DNA of 64,000 nucleotides from Saccharopolyspora spinosa NRRL 18395 (GTDB lineage: Bacteria; Actinomycetota; Actinomycetes; Mycobacteriales; Pseudonocardiaceae): contig NZ_GL877883.1 of assembly GCF_000194155.1 (NCBI RefSeq), positions 277,832 through 341,831 of the forward strand, read 5' to 3'. The notes below the pieces were generated by a model. That model did no database searches, was not told the DNA's origin, and saw nothing but the letters and a program-made list of their open reading frames with translations. Shown one piece after another: positions 37,501 to 45,089 of this stretch (position 1 is the stretch's first letter; the number at the start of each line of letters is the position of its first letter). Both the position numbers and the translations under genes were made by a program.

Positions 37501-37671
37501 TCAGGCTGCGAGCTGATCGTTGGCCGTGAGTAAGTCCGTGAAGTGGTCGATCGCGGCACGTGCGCGGTTGCACGACGAGGGCAGCATATGGGTGCAGACG
37601 CGGAGGGTGAAGCCCGGATCTTTGTGGCCCAGGTAATCGGCTAGCTCCCGGATGGTGACCCCGAAGACGAA
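37501..37671 (-). pseudogene. Tyrosine recombinase (integrase), C-terminal remnant
   Basis: The minus strand encodes about 55 residues that match the end of a phage or plasmid integrase: VTIRELADYLGHKDPGFTL with the LGH box II, then RVCTHMLPSS and a final helix (RARAAIDHFTDLL). The position of the catalytic tyrosine (RVYTH in relatives) is a cysteine codon TGC, and the rest of the enzyme is missing. It marks the edge of an accessory patch that extends to about 41100. Confidence 0.75.
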
Positions 37672-37673
37672 GC

Positions 37674-37720
37674 CGACACGGTGATGCCCCGGTACCGGCT
37701 ACCGGGGCATCACCGTGTCG
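37674..37720. terminator. 21-bp perfect hairpin after DUF397 gene
   Basis: Arms 37674-37694 and 37700-37720 pair perfectly around the 5-nt loop CCGGC. It begins 2 nt after the DUF397 stop on the minus strand and abuts the integrase remnant. It most likely terminates the XRE-DUF397 transcript. Confidence 0.8.
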
Positions 37721-37722
37721 TT

Positions 37723-37896
37723 TCAGCGATCGAAACGCCCGTCCTTTACCGCGCGAACGAAAGTCGCCACATCAACGTTCAACATCGGACCATTTGGGTC
37801 TTTGGAATCTCGGACGCGGTCTAACGTGCTCGTTAATTCAACACATGCGCCATTTTGATGCGAGTAGCTAGATTTCCGCCAATGATACTCGATCAA
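37723..37896 (-). CDS. DUF397 protein (BldB-like small regulator)
   Basis: 57 residues if started at TTG 37896, which overlaps the upstream stop (TTGA) and has GGGAGG 7 nt before it; ATG 37911 would place that ribosome-binding site inside the coding sequence. The DUF397 hallmark WRKSSYSHQNGACVEL is near the N-terminus and VATFVRAVKDGRF at the end. Such proteins pair with an XRE-DUF5753 regulator encoded next to them and are thought to modulate it, as in the WhiJ system of Streptomyces. Second copy of this module at 48423-49770. Confidence 0.85.
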   Translation of the reverse strand: MIEYHWRKSSYSHQNGACVELTSTLDRVRDSKDPNGPMLNVDVATFVRAVKDGRFDR

Positions 37897-38747
37897 GGTG
37901 AAACCTCCCATACTTCCGCCAATTTTTCGATACGCTCAAGTGACTTTTCTGGATCGAGCGTGGTCCTACGCATCCATTCGATAGCCTTGCCGTATTCTTC
38001 GATGTCGTAGTCCTGGCTAACCCATGCACCTGAACTGTGGTGTTCGAGATATACAAGCGGGGGCGCATCGGGATACGTGAAGAAAACAAACGGACCTGAC
38101 AAGCCGGGATGCCATGATGTTTTTTCGGGCATGACCCGAACAGCAACGTTAGACCGCTTTGCGTCGTCGATGATGTGCCGAAGCTGGTCTGCCATGACTG
38201 CGTTACATGCGATTGGAGACAGCAGCGCCGCTTCACCGATGATAGCCTCATAGTTGGCAGGCTTGGACACCGTTGTGACTACATCGCGCCTGCCAGCGTT
38301 GACCACCAAACGGACGCCGATTTCCTCATGTCGCAAACCGCCCGCTTCCTTAATTGAGCGCGTGTAATCGGGGGTTTGCAGCAGTCCGGGGATAACCAAC
38401 GGTTCCCAGTGAGTGATCCCGGATGCCGCCCGCTCGTGTTCCGTCAGCATATCCAACTGTTGCGGAACGCCATTAACGCCAACAGTGAGCCAGTTCGGCT
38501 CTTTCGCGGCGCGCACCAATGTGAGAATCCGATTTTGCTCGCTCGATGAAACCTTTAGTGCACCAAGGATTACTCCGGTGCGCGCTTCGCCGGGAATACG
38601 CTCACCGCGTTCATATTGCGATATCTGCACCGGTGACAGGTCAACCGCTCTCGCCAGCTCGCGAACCCCCAGGTTGCTTGCCTCGCGCGCAGCACGCAGG
38701 GCGGCGCAAAGAGCCCTTGCGCAAGGCCTACCTGCGTTAACAGACAT
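37893..38747 (-). CDS. XRE regulator with DUF5753 domain (WhiJ-like)
   Basis: 284 residues from ATG 38747 (AGGA about 9 nt upstream; earlier ATGs at 38777 and 38786 are possible). N-terminal helix-turn-helix at residues 18-70 (GVRELARAVDLSPVQISQYERGERIPG), then the DUF5753 domain beginning at the HWEPLVIPGLLQTPDYTRSI segment, containing a VRVMPEKTSWHPGLSGPFVFF stretch. Such regulators work with DUF397 partners in development and antibiotic control. Its codon use and lower GC differ from the flanking core genes, suggesting acquisition. Divergent from a small gene at 38875 across a region with two CGTTTACA repeats. Confidence 0.88.
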   Translation of the reverse strand: MSVNAGRPCARALCAALRAAREASNLGVRELARAVDLSPVQISQYERGERIPGEARTGVILGALKVSSSEQNRILTLVRAAKEPNWLTVGVNGVPQQLDMLTEHERAASGITHWEPLVIPGLLQTPDYTRSIKEAGGLRHEEIGVRLVVNAGRRDVVTTVSKPANYEAIIGEAALLSPIACNAVMADQLRHIIDDAKRSNVAVRVMPEKTSWHPGLSGPFVFFTYPDAPPLVYLEHHSSGAWVSQDYDIEEYGKAIEWMRRTTLDPEKSLERIEKLAEVWEVSP

Positions 38748-38817
38748 GGCACACATCCTAACGTTGCTCGTACTCATGTAGATCACCCGATATGACGATG
38801 GGTGTTACTGTTCCGTT

Positions 38818-38860
38818 TACAGGCACATGTCGGACATCCTACGCACTAGATAACGTTTAC
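38818..38860. promoter_or_regulatory. Repeated GTTTACA motif between divergent genes
   Basis: CCGTTTACAGG (about 38813-38823) and AACGTTTACAAC (about 38852-38863) give two direct copies of CGTTTACA about 40 bp apart between the XRE gene and the plus-strand small gene. They are candidate operators for the XRE protein. Coordinates are approximate. Confidence 0.35.
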
Positions 38861-38874
38861 AACTAGAGCGTGCC

Positions 38875-39141
38875 GTGTCGGATAGTGATCACGTGATCAT
38901 CGCAGTACCAGCGCACACCCAGGCGTATGACCCCGGTACGGACACCTTCCGGTCCGCGAGCTTGAACGGGAGTCGCACGCCTGGCGCCACCACTGACGCC
39001 CTCTTGCGGGCCGCGACCAACGGCATCGAGTTACCTCCGCCCGACGCGACACGCCTTTGGTATTCGACGTGGCGCGCGGCGGCATGGTGGGGCCGGTTCG
39101 TTCCTCCCCCGAAGACCGGCCCCACCCCCCGGGCGTCCTGA
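38875..39141 (+). CDS. Small protein, unknown
   Basis: 88 residues from GTG 38875. Features: a VIIAVPAHTQAYDPGTDTF start and a Trp-rich WYSTWRAAAWWGRF stretch near the end. No ribosome-binding site is obvious. Small proteins of this kind commonly accompany XRE/DUF397 pairs in actinomycete accessory islands. No family recognised; may be expressed from the divergent promoter. Confidence 0.45.
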   Translation: MSDSDHVIIAVPAHTQAYDPGTDTFRSASLNGSRTPGATTDALLRAATNGIELPPPDATRLWYSTWRAAAWWGRFVPPPKTGPTPRAS

Positions 39142-39168
39142 TAGCAGCGAGGGATGACAGGAACTCTT

Positions 39169-39389
39169 ATGTTTGAGACAGGAAATTCACAGCGCTACTT
39201 CTGGCTGCCAGTACCCGACGAGTCCAGCGACTACGGCCTTACACGCCACGCCTTCGCCGGTACCCGCCTGGACTCAGGCACGGCCGGCAAAGCGTTCTGC
39301 GGCAACACCTTCTCCCTAGCTCAACCATCCGAAATGGACTGGATACATGCCAAGACTGCAACACACTGCTCAAAGAAATAAAGGGCTAG
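39169..39389 (+). pseudogene. Small zinc-ribbon-like protein with a frameshift
   Basis: Start ATG 39169 with AGGA 6 nt upstream. The frame reads through CGNTFSLAQPSEMDWI, matching a common actinomycete small protein with cysteine pairs and a PSEMDW segment. The frame then runs on to a stop at 39381 with no second CxxC. One frame over, from 39345, the sequence TCQDCNTLLKEIKG ending at TAG 39389 is exactly the expected zinc-binding C-terminus. A small deletion at about 39343-39345 therefore broke the gene. If restored, it would stop 5 nt before the next start. Confidence 0.6.
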
Positions 39390-39394
39390 CCCAC

Positions 39395-39559
39395 ATGACC
39401 TCACCCATGCACTGGCCAGACGGCACACCTGTCATACACGAGCCCGACTACGCCCCGGCAACCGATAACCGCGCCAAATGGTTCAACGAGCCGACCACCT
39501 GCCCCCCGATCGACCAGCAGCTCAGAGACCGAATCATCCAGCGCCTTCGCGAGATCTAA
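39395..39559 (+). CDS. Small hydrophilic protein, unknown
   Basis: 54 residues from ATG 39395, 5 nt after the restored stop of the preceding zinc-ribbon-like gene and so probably cotranscribed. Sequence includes HWPDGTPVIHEPDYAP and ends in an amphipathic helix (QQLRDRIIQRLREI). No family recognised. Confidence 0.5.
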   Translation: MTSPMHWPDGTPVIHEPDYAPATDNRAKWFNEPTTCPPIDQQLRDRIIQRLREI

Positions 39560-39977
39560 AGACCCGGCTCGATGCCGCGATTCCCCCACTCGCGGCGGCA
39601 TCGAGTCGTGCGGCCGGGCGGAGTGGAAGCCCCCCGACGCACCGTCCGGCCGCTTCCCCAAACCGCGAACACACCACGAAATCACCGCATAGAACCCAGA
39701 GACGCCATTACTGCAAGGCCACTACCCACGCCAGTGCCTACAAACGCACGCAATGCTGAGGCACCATCAGGTACCGCGAGGCGGCAAAGGCGATGTGCTG
39801 CCGAATTTTTCTCTACAAAAGATCAAGGGGCGCCGCTCAGGCGGACGCCCAGGGGCAGAGTACGTATGGATGCCAATTGATCGGATGATCACACTCCAGA
39901 TGCTGTGGCAGGCTAACCGCTTAAAAGTGTATCGGCACCAAGATGCGTAGCCTCACCAGAACGACAGGAGTTAGATC
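39560..39977 (+). other. Gap without a convincing gene
   Basis: 418 bases. A plus-strand frame at 39753-39950 (65 residues, with EYVWMPIDRMITLQMLWQ) is open and has AT-leaning composition like its neighbours, but lacks a ribosome-binding site and any recognisable motif. It may be a gene fragment. AGGAG at about 39966 serves the following TTG-started acetyltransferase. Confidence 0.3.
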
Positions 39978-40490
39978 TTGGCGTACAGCCACCGCCTAGC
40001 CACACCGGAAGACCTGCCCTCGATCGTCGAAATTTACAACTCGGCGATCCCAAGCAGGGCGGCAACCTGCGATCTCGAACCGGTCACTGTCGCCGCCCGG
40101 AAGGAATGGCTTGAAACCTCGGACCCCGAACGGCGGCCCGTATGGGTTGGCTACGAAGCGGACACCCCGCACACAGTGACCGGATACCTGTCCGTTGAAC
40201 CGTTTCTAAACGGACGCCGGGGATACGACGTAACAGCCGACTTGGCCGTGTACCTACACCCTGATCATCGTGGCCAAGGGCAGGGTGCGTACCTACTACG
40301 CGAGGCAATCACCCACGCCCCGAAGCTGGGAATCCGAAACCTGGCTACAACGATCTTCGCCAGCAACGAGCCCAGCATCCGACTCTTCCTCTCCCACGGG
40401 TTCGAAGTGTGGGGCCGACTCCCACGCGTGGCTGACCTCGATGGTGTGGTTCAAGACGTCGTCTTTGTTGGACGGTCCGTTGGCGAGTGA
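39978..40490 (+). CDS. GNAT N-acetyltransferase (phosphinothricin acetyltransferase-like)
   Basis: 170 residues from TTG 39978, chosen because AGGAG lies about 8 nt upstream. Starts with the RLATPEDLPSIVEIYNSAI segment typical of the PAT/Bar branch; the acetyl-CoA loop is HPDHRGQGQGAYLLREAI (Q/R-x-x-G-x-G/A motif) and the late FASNEPSIRLFLSHGFEVWG segment is also typical. Uses acetyl-CoA to acetylate an amine, possibly a toxic amino acid analogue; the substrate is not determined by the sequence. It lies in the accessory patch. Confidence 0.88.
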   Translation: MAYSHRLATPEDLPSIVEIYNSAIPSRAATCDLEPVTVAARKEWLETSDPERRPVWVGYEADTPHTVTGYLSVEPFLNGRRGYDVTADLAVYLHPDHRGQGQGAYLLREAITHAPKLGIRNLATTIFASNEPSIRLFLSHGFEVWGRLPRVADLDGVVQDVVFVGRSVGE

Positions 40491-40839
40491 AGGCCACTCG
40501 TCCAGAGAGACGTACCTGGGGCGCTCGCCGCCCCAGACCCCCGGCAGGTCTCCGGGAAGCGGTGGAGCCGTCGCGCTGCGGTCCGTTCGGGATGGTCCTC
40601 TTCCCGTCGACCTCCACAAGGGCTATCAGGCAGCGTCAGGTCGACGGGAAGAGGAGCCAGCCCCTCCCTTGCAGGTTGAGACCACCCGCCAACGAAGTGG
40701 GCGGGGCAGACCAACCACGATCTACCCCGTCCGCCGAGCTAGTTCGCGTCGTCTCCGCCAGTGCGCGCCCGTTACCGAGCGCCCATAGCAACCGGCTCAA
40801 CAGTGCGGCGCGCTTCGCTCACTGCGGTTTCCAGGAGCT
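40491..40839. other. Intergenic region with a long inverted repeat
   Basis: About 350 bases without a gene between the GNAT gene and the convergent small gene. The only clear structure is the 18-bp inverted repeat at 40596-40655. Confidence 0.4.
40596..40655. repeat. 18-bp perfect inverted repeat
   Basis: TCCTCTTCCCGTCGACCT (40596-40613) recurs inverted at 40638-40655 with a 24-nt spacer. It lies 105 nt after the GNAT stop. It may act as a terminator or be a relic of an inserted element. Confidence 0.7.
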
Positions 40840-41115
40840 CTAGAGCCGCTTCCAGTCGTGCCAGCTCCACGCAGGATTGCCGAACACGTCCCAGCGCCCG
40901 GTGACCATCCGGAACATCCAAATCTGGGACACTGCCTCGGCCACGATCGCACCACTCGCAGCGACCACGGCATGATCACCGGGCAGGAAATCAGCATCCT
41001 GCAAGGTGGCCACCGGTTCACCACCAGGCCACACCAGGCCGTCCCCAGGCCGTCCCCAGGCCGTCCCGGGGTCGGAAACTGTCCAAACACGTCGGTACTC
41101 CTCAGCACTGTTCAT
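40840..41115 (-). CDS. Small tryptophan-rich protein, unknown
   Basis: 91 residues from ATG 41115. The chain contains ATLQDADFLPGDHAVVAASG and ends with MVTGRWDVFGNPAWSWHDWKRL. It lacks a strong ribosome-binding site, and its 5' part includes a short internal repeat at the DNA level (two copies of CCAGGCCGTCCC near 41040-41065). The regular protein-like C-terminus makes it more convincing than competing frames. No family recognised. Confidence 0.4.
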   Translation of the reverse strand: MNSAEEYRRVWTVSDPGTAWGRPGDGLVWPGGEPVATLQDADFLPGDHAVVAASGAIVAEAVSQIWMFRMVTGRWDVFGNPAWSWHDWKRL

Positions 41116-41309
41116 GCTGGTCAGAGCACATTCCCGAGCATCTGCCCACGTCCCGCCAGGCCCCCGATATAAAGGGCATCTTCGACCGACTTTGCCGGTC
41201 GGAGGTTCCCTGCACACCGTCCAATTCGCACGATCTGGGGTTGCTTGGGCGAGTTGACGGCAGGACGCTGACCATCCGGAGGGTTGTCGGGTGGGAGTGA
41301 GGCGCTGTC

Positions 41310-42545
41310 GTGGCTGATTCGGAGACCTTCGTGATCGTCGGTGCTGGCATGGCCGGTGCCAAGGGGGCGCAGGCGCTGCGCGATCTGGGATTCGACGGGC
41401 GCATCGCACTGCTCGGCGACGAACCGCACCGCCCGTACGAGCGTCCGCCGCTGTCCAAGGCGTACCTGATGGGCAACGCCGACTTCGCCAGCGCTTACGT
41501 GCACGACGAATCCTGGTACGCCGACAACCGGGTGGACCTGCAGCTCGAGGTGTCGGTGCGGCGGATCGACCGGGCACTGCGCCAGGTGGAGCTCTCCGAC
41601 AACAGCCGGATCGACTTCGACAAGCTGCTGATCGCGACCGGTGCGCATCCCCGTTCGCTGCCGGTGCCCGGGATTGACGCCGACGGCGTCCTGTACCTGC
41701 GCCGGGTCGAGGATTCCGACCTGATCAAGCAGACCCTGAACGACATCGAACAGCTCGTGGTGGTCGGCGCGGGCTGGATCGGGCTCGAAGTCACTGCCGC
41801 CGCGCGCGAAGCCGGCGTGGCCGTGACCGTCGTCGAGACGACCGAGCTACCGCTGTTGCGGGTGCTCGGTCCCGAAGTGGCCGAGGTCTTCGCGGCACTG
41901 CACCGGGACCACGGCGTGGACTTCCGCTTCGGCACCGCCGTGAGCGAAATCCTGGTCGAGAGCGGCCGGGCGACCGGGGTGCGGTTGAATGACGGCACCG
42001 AGGTTCCGGCTCAGGCGGTGCTGGTCGCGGTCGGCGTGGAACCGGACGTCGCGCTGGCCCGGGACGCCGGGCTGCGGGTGGAGAACGGCATCCTCGTCGA
42101 CGCCTCGCTGCGCACCGGCGACCCGAACATCGTCGCGGCCGGCGACGTGGCCAACGCGTTCAACCCGTTGCTGGGCAAGCAGATCCGGGTGGAGCACTGG
42201 GCGAACGCGCTCAACCAGCCGGCCACCGCGGCGGCGTCGATGCTGGGGCGCGACGGCAAGTACTCGGAGCTGCCTTACTTCTTCACTGACCAGTACGACC
42301 TGGGCATGGAATACCTCGGCTACGTCGATCCGGACGGCTACGACCAGGTGGTGTTCCGCGGGGATGTCCAAGCCCGCGAGTTCATCGCCTTCTGGCTGGC
42401 CGAAGGGCGAGTCCTGGCGGGCATGAACGTCAACATCTGGGACGTGCAAGACCAGATCAAAACCCTGATCACCTCGGCCACAACGGTCGACACGAGCCTC
42501 CTCGCCGACCCGGAAACCCCCCTGAACGAACTGATCGCCCGCTGA
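41310..42545 (+). CDS. FAD-dependent ferredoxin/rubredoxin reductase-like oxidoreductase
   Basis: 411 residues from GTG 41310. N-terminal FAD fold FVIVGAGMAGAKGAQALRDLG, then the PYERPPLSKAYLMG segment typical of ferredoxin reductases of oxygenase systems, ATGAHPRSLPVPG, the NAD fold VVVGAGWIGLEVTAAAREAG and the FAD-binding AAGDVANAFNPLLG. The C-terminal reductase domain has EHWANALNQPATAAASM. It passes electrons from NAD(P)H to a ferredoxin, perhaps for a P450; the only P450 in this window is broken. No ferredoxin gene is adjacent. Confidence 0.92.
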   Translation: MADSETFVIVGAGMAGAKGAQALRDLGFDGRIALLGDEPHRPYERPPLSKAYLMGNADFASAYVHDESWYADNRVDLQLEVSVRRIDRALRQVELSDNSRIDFDKLLIATGAHPRSLPVPGIDADGVLYLRRVEDSDLIKQTLNDIEQLVVVGAGWIGLEVTAAAREAGVAVTVVETTELPLLRVLGPEVAEVFAALHRDHGVDFRFGTAVSEILVESGRATGVRLNDGTEVPAQAVLVAVGVEPDVALARDAGLRVENGILVDASLRTGDPNIVAAGDVANAFNPLLGKQIRVEHWANALNQPATAAASMLGRDGKYSELPYFFTDQYDLGMEYLGYVDPDGYDQVVFRGDVQAREFIAFWLAEGRVLAGMNVNIWDVQDQIKTLITSATTVDTSLLADPETPLNELIAR

Positions 42546-42972
42546 CCCGCTACCTCCGAACGAGCGTTGCGGCCCCGCGGTTGGAGGTTGCTGGCGCCGT
42601 GGGGAATTACCGGAACAGGCCCCGTCACCCGGTCGAGCGCCGGAGCGGGTGTCAGAGCTCGACTGCCGCAGGGTCTCGCGGCTTGTGGCATCGCCCGGCG
42701 AGCCTGATCTGGTGGAGATGCGGTCGGCTTGGATCAAGTGGGCTCGCGCCGTTGAGCACCAGCGAGCGCTCGCACGAAGCATGCGGAAGGTCGGCGCAAG
42801 GGAACCTGCCAGCGGAAGCGACGCCGCAGTCTCGCCGATTCCAGCATGTCAGCAGGAGCATCGCTCCACTGCTGATCATCCTCAGTGCCACCATCAGCAC
42901 GATCGTGTGGCAATCGCTTCCTACGGTGTATCGCGTCTCACTGCGGTGGCGGATCCGCCAGTAATCCGCCAT
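42546..42972. other. Intergenic region without a recognised gene
   Basis: 427 bases between the convergent reductase and methyltransferase genes. Frames exist but none has a plausible start, ribosome-binding site and protein-like composition together. Confidence 0.4.
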
Positions 42973-44103
42973 TCAAGGTGAACATCCGCCACCAGGTTTT
43001 AGACCCTGCACTGTCCACCGGTGCTCGCTGGTCGGTTCGTCCAACCACACCTCGTGGGTACCGTTCACCGTGACTGTGAGCCCGTACCGGTCAGGCGACG
43101 GGAGACCCGATTCGAGCCACCAGGCGTACGCGGCGTCGGCCTCGTCCCAAAGCCGGCGCGGACCGAGCTGGTAGATCTCGAAGTCGGCCCCGCGTGCCAT
43201 GACCACGCGCGCCCACGACGCCGTGCGGACGTCGTGCAGTTCGATGTGCCGGTGATCGGCGTCGATGTCCTCGATGGTGAGGTAGCAGCTCGGGACGCGA
43301 AGCCCGATGGTGAACGCTGCGCGCGAGAACTCCGTCATCTCGAAGAGTTCCCGTGCGCTTCGCAGTGTTGTCCCCTTGTCGGCGCCGGATATTTCCGCGC
43401 CGGACGGGTCGAGGAATTCGCGGCGCTGATCGCGAACCCGCATGAACCGGAGGTTCTTGCCGCATCTCCCCCACGCCGAACCGTCCCCCGGCACGGTGAG
43501 CCGGAGAAGCGTGCCGTTGCAGTAGTCGGTGCCCCACGGCGTCACGATCACGGCGCCGGGAACTGCCTGCTCGATCCAAGCCCGGGGAACTCGGCGCACG
43601 GAAGCGGTGGCGATCAGCCGGTCGTACGGCGCGCGATCCGGGTAGCCCTTGGTCCCGTCCGCGGTCACCACCAAGACCGCGCTCCCCGCGCCGGTCAGCG
43701 CTCGGACCGCCTGCTCGGCGAGCTCGAGGTCCACCTCGAGCGAGGTCACCTGCCCGTCGTCGCCCACGCGCTCGCGGAGGTTCGCCGCGTTCCAGCCGGT
43801 TCCCGTGCCGATCTCCAGCACCCGATGGCCGTCCTCCACCTGGAGGGCGTCGAGCATGTCGGCCACGAGCGACGGCTTGCTGCACGAGCTGGTCGGCTGA
43901 AACCCGACGGCTCCGGGCCGGGTCTTGCCGTCGTCGACCTGCGTGATGATCGGCTCGTCGGCCTCGACCAGTTCTCGCCACCGCGCCTGGTCGATCTTCC
44001 TGGACACCGAGACGAACCCGCCCGTGACGGGGTCATCGACCCACACCTCGGGCGGGATGAACCGATCGCGCGGTACACCGAGCCGATCGCGCCAAGCGGT
44101 CAC
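42973..44103 (-). CDS. PIMT-like O-methyltransferase, RiPP-associated type
   Basis: 376 residues. Homologous to protein-L-isoaspartate methyltransferase: an N-terminal FIPPEVWVDD segment, the GAVGFQPTSSCSKPSLVADML substrate loop, the SAM-binding motif VLEIGTGTGWNAANL (about residue 135), post I VTSLEVDLELAEQA, and PYDRLIATASVRRVPRAW. Housekeeping PIMTs are about 210 residues; this one has an extra C-terminal domain of about 150 residues ending in a WLDEPTSEHRW stretch, as in methyltransferases that modify aspartate in lanthipeptides, graspetides, lasso peptides and imiditides. It begins 13 nt after a 36-codon gene for a charged peptide, its likely substrate. Confidence 0.88.
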   Translation of the reverse strand: MTAWRDRLGVPRDRFIPPEVWVDDPVTGGFVSVSRKIDQARWRELVEADEPIITQVDDGKTRPGAVGFQPTSSCSKPSLVADMLDALQVEDGHRVLEIGTGTGWNAANLRERVGDDGQVTSLEVDLELAEQAVRALTGAGSAVLVVTADGTKGYPDRAPYDRLIATASVRRVPRAWIEQAVPGAVIVTPWGTDYCNGTLLRLTVPGDGSAWGRCGKNLRFMRVRDQRREFLDPSGAEISGADKGTTLRSARELFEMTEFSRAAFTIGLRVPSCYLTIEDIDADHRHIELHDVRTASWARVVMARGADFEIYQLGPRRLWDEADAAYAWWLESGLPSPDRYGLTVTVNGTHEVWLDEPTSEHRWTVQGLKPGGGCSP

Positions 44104-44116
44104 TTCGTCGTGCCGC

Positions 44117-44227
44117 CTACTCGTCGTCGCCTTCGTGCTTGTTGCCGTCGTCCTTGTTCCCCCAGTTCTCCCACTTCTCCGGTTGGGCTTCGCCCTGGCC
44201 GTCGCGGTCCGCGTCCCGCTTGCCCAT
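44117..44227 (-). CDS. Candidate RiPP precursor peptide (36 residues, highly charged)
   Basis: ATG 44227 is preceded by GGGAGG at the ideal distance of 5 nt, and the stop TAG lies 13 nt before the PIMT-like methyltransferase start. The peptide is hydrophilic throughout: MGKRDADRDGQGEA, then a KWENWG stretch and a DDGNKHEGDDE end. Asp-Gly pairs at 9-10 and 27-28 are favourable sites for methylation and aspartimide closure. No leader with FxLD or other known motif and no cysteines, Ser or Thr, so lanthionine formation is excluded. Too short to be in usual gene calls. Confidence 0.65.
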   Translation of the reverse strand: MGKRDADRDGQGEAQPEKWENWGNKDDGNKHEGDDE

Positions 44228-44429
44228 TCCGACCTCCCAATCGATCAGGCCCGTCGTCGCACAGCACGGGCCAATTCACCGAGCGTTACGGCGCCGTCAA
44301 TGAGAGCACGTCGGTGGGGAGGATTTTCCTGAAAATGCAACAGGATCACGCTTTCGAGGCACATTTTGGCAGCAGTACTAGGCAAAACGGCTCACCGGAG
44401 TAGCACAACCGCGTGAACCCCGAAGGCCG

Positions 44430-44999
44430 TCAGGGTGCCAGGGAGCGGTTGACGAAGGTGGCGATCAGGTCATCCGCGTTGAACGGCGCCAGGACTTCGG
44501 GCACCGTCAGGTGTTCCACGATCAGGCCCGTCATCGCGTAGTAGAGCAGCACCGTCGTCATGTCGTCGCCGGGGATTCCCGATTCGCGGCGACCCTCGAT
44601 ATTCGCGTGCAGGTTGGCTCGCAGGGTTTCCGTCAACGCCGCTTGGAGCTCGGGACGCCGGGTCGCTTCCAGGCGCAGTTCCAGCAGCGCGAGCCAGCCG
44701 GTGCGGTCGTCCGAGATGTGGTGGAACAGCGCGCGCATCAGCTCGGTCAGCAGTTCCACCGACGGCGCCTGGTCGGCCGAACCGTGCTGCGCCGGGTCGA
44801 TTGTCAGTCGTTGGTGGATGTGCGCGCCTACCTGGTTGAGCAGGTCATCGCGGCTGGCGAAGTAGTTCGACGCCGTGCCCTTCGGCACCCCGGCTTCCGC
44901 GTCGACGGCGCGGAAAGTCAGGCCGCGCGCACCGTCGCGCGCCAGCACCTCGATGGCCGCGTCGACCAGGGCCGTTCGCCGTGCCGGGTTCTGCACCAT
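44430..44999 (-). CDS. TetR family transcriptional repressor
   Basis: 189 residues from ATG 44999 with GGAGGAGCG directly upstream; a start at 45038 is less likely. N-terminal helix-turn-helix (LTFRAVDAEAGVPKGTASNYFASRDDLLNQV), then an all-helical ligand domain. Divergent from the DHFR-like gene, which it probably represses through the repeated ACTACRT motif in the 90-bp intergenic region. Ligand unknown. Confidence 0.9.
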   Translation of the reverse strand: MVQNPARRTALVDAAIEVLARDGARGLTFRAVDAEAGVPKGTASNYFASRDDLLNQVGAHIHQRLTIDPAQHGSADQAPSVELLTELMRALFHHISDDRTGWLALLELRLEATRRPELQAALTETLRANLHANIEGRRESGIPGDDMTTVLLYYAMTGLIVEHLTVPEVLAPFNADDLIATFVNRSLAP

Positions 45000-45027
45000 C
45001 GCTCCTCCAAGAAACCCACTTGCGACC

Positions 45028-45062
45028 ACTACGTGCATAGTACTACATTTGAAGCACTACAT
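45028..45062. promoter_or_regulatory. Three ACTACRT repeats spaced 14 bp apart (TetR operator candidate)
   Basis: ACTACGT at 45028-45034, ACTACAT at 45042-45048 and ACTACAT at 45056-45062 are spaced exactly 14 bp apart in the divergent promoter between the TetR and DHFR-like genes. Such helical-phase repeats fit binding by TetR dimers. TACATA near 45058 may be a -10 box. Confidence 0.6.
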
Positions 45063-45089
45063 ACGAAGTGGTTCTTGTGGGAGGCATCC

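Noticed and set aside
37400..41300. CRISPR array or att-site tRNA for the accessory patch
   Set aside because: No regularly spaced repeats exist and no tRNA lies at the boundary; the only tRNA (61507) is 20 kb away.
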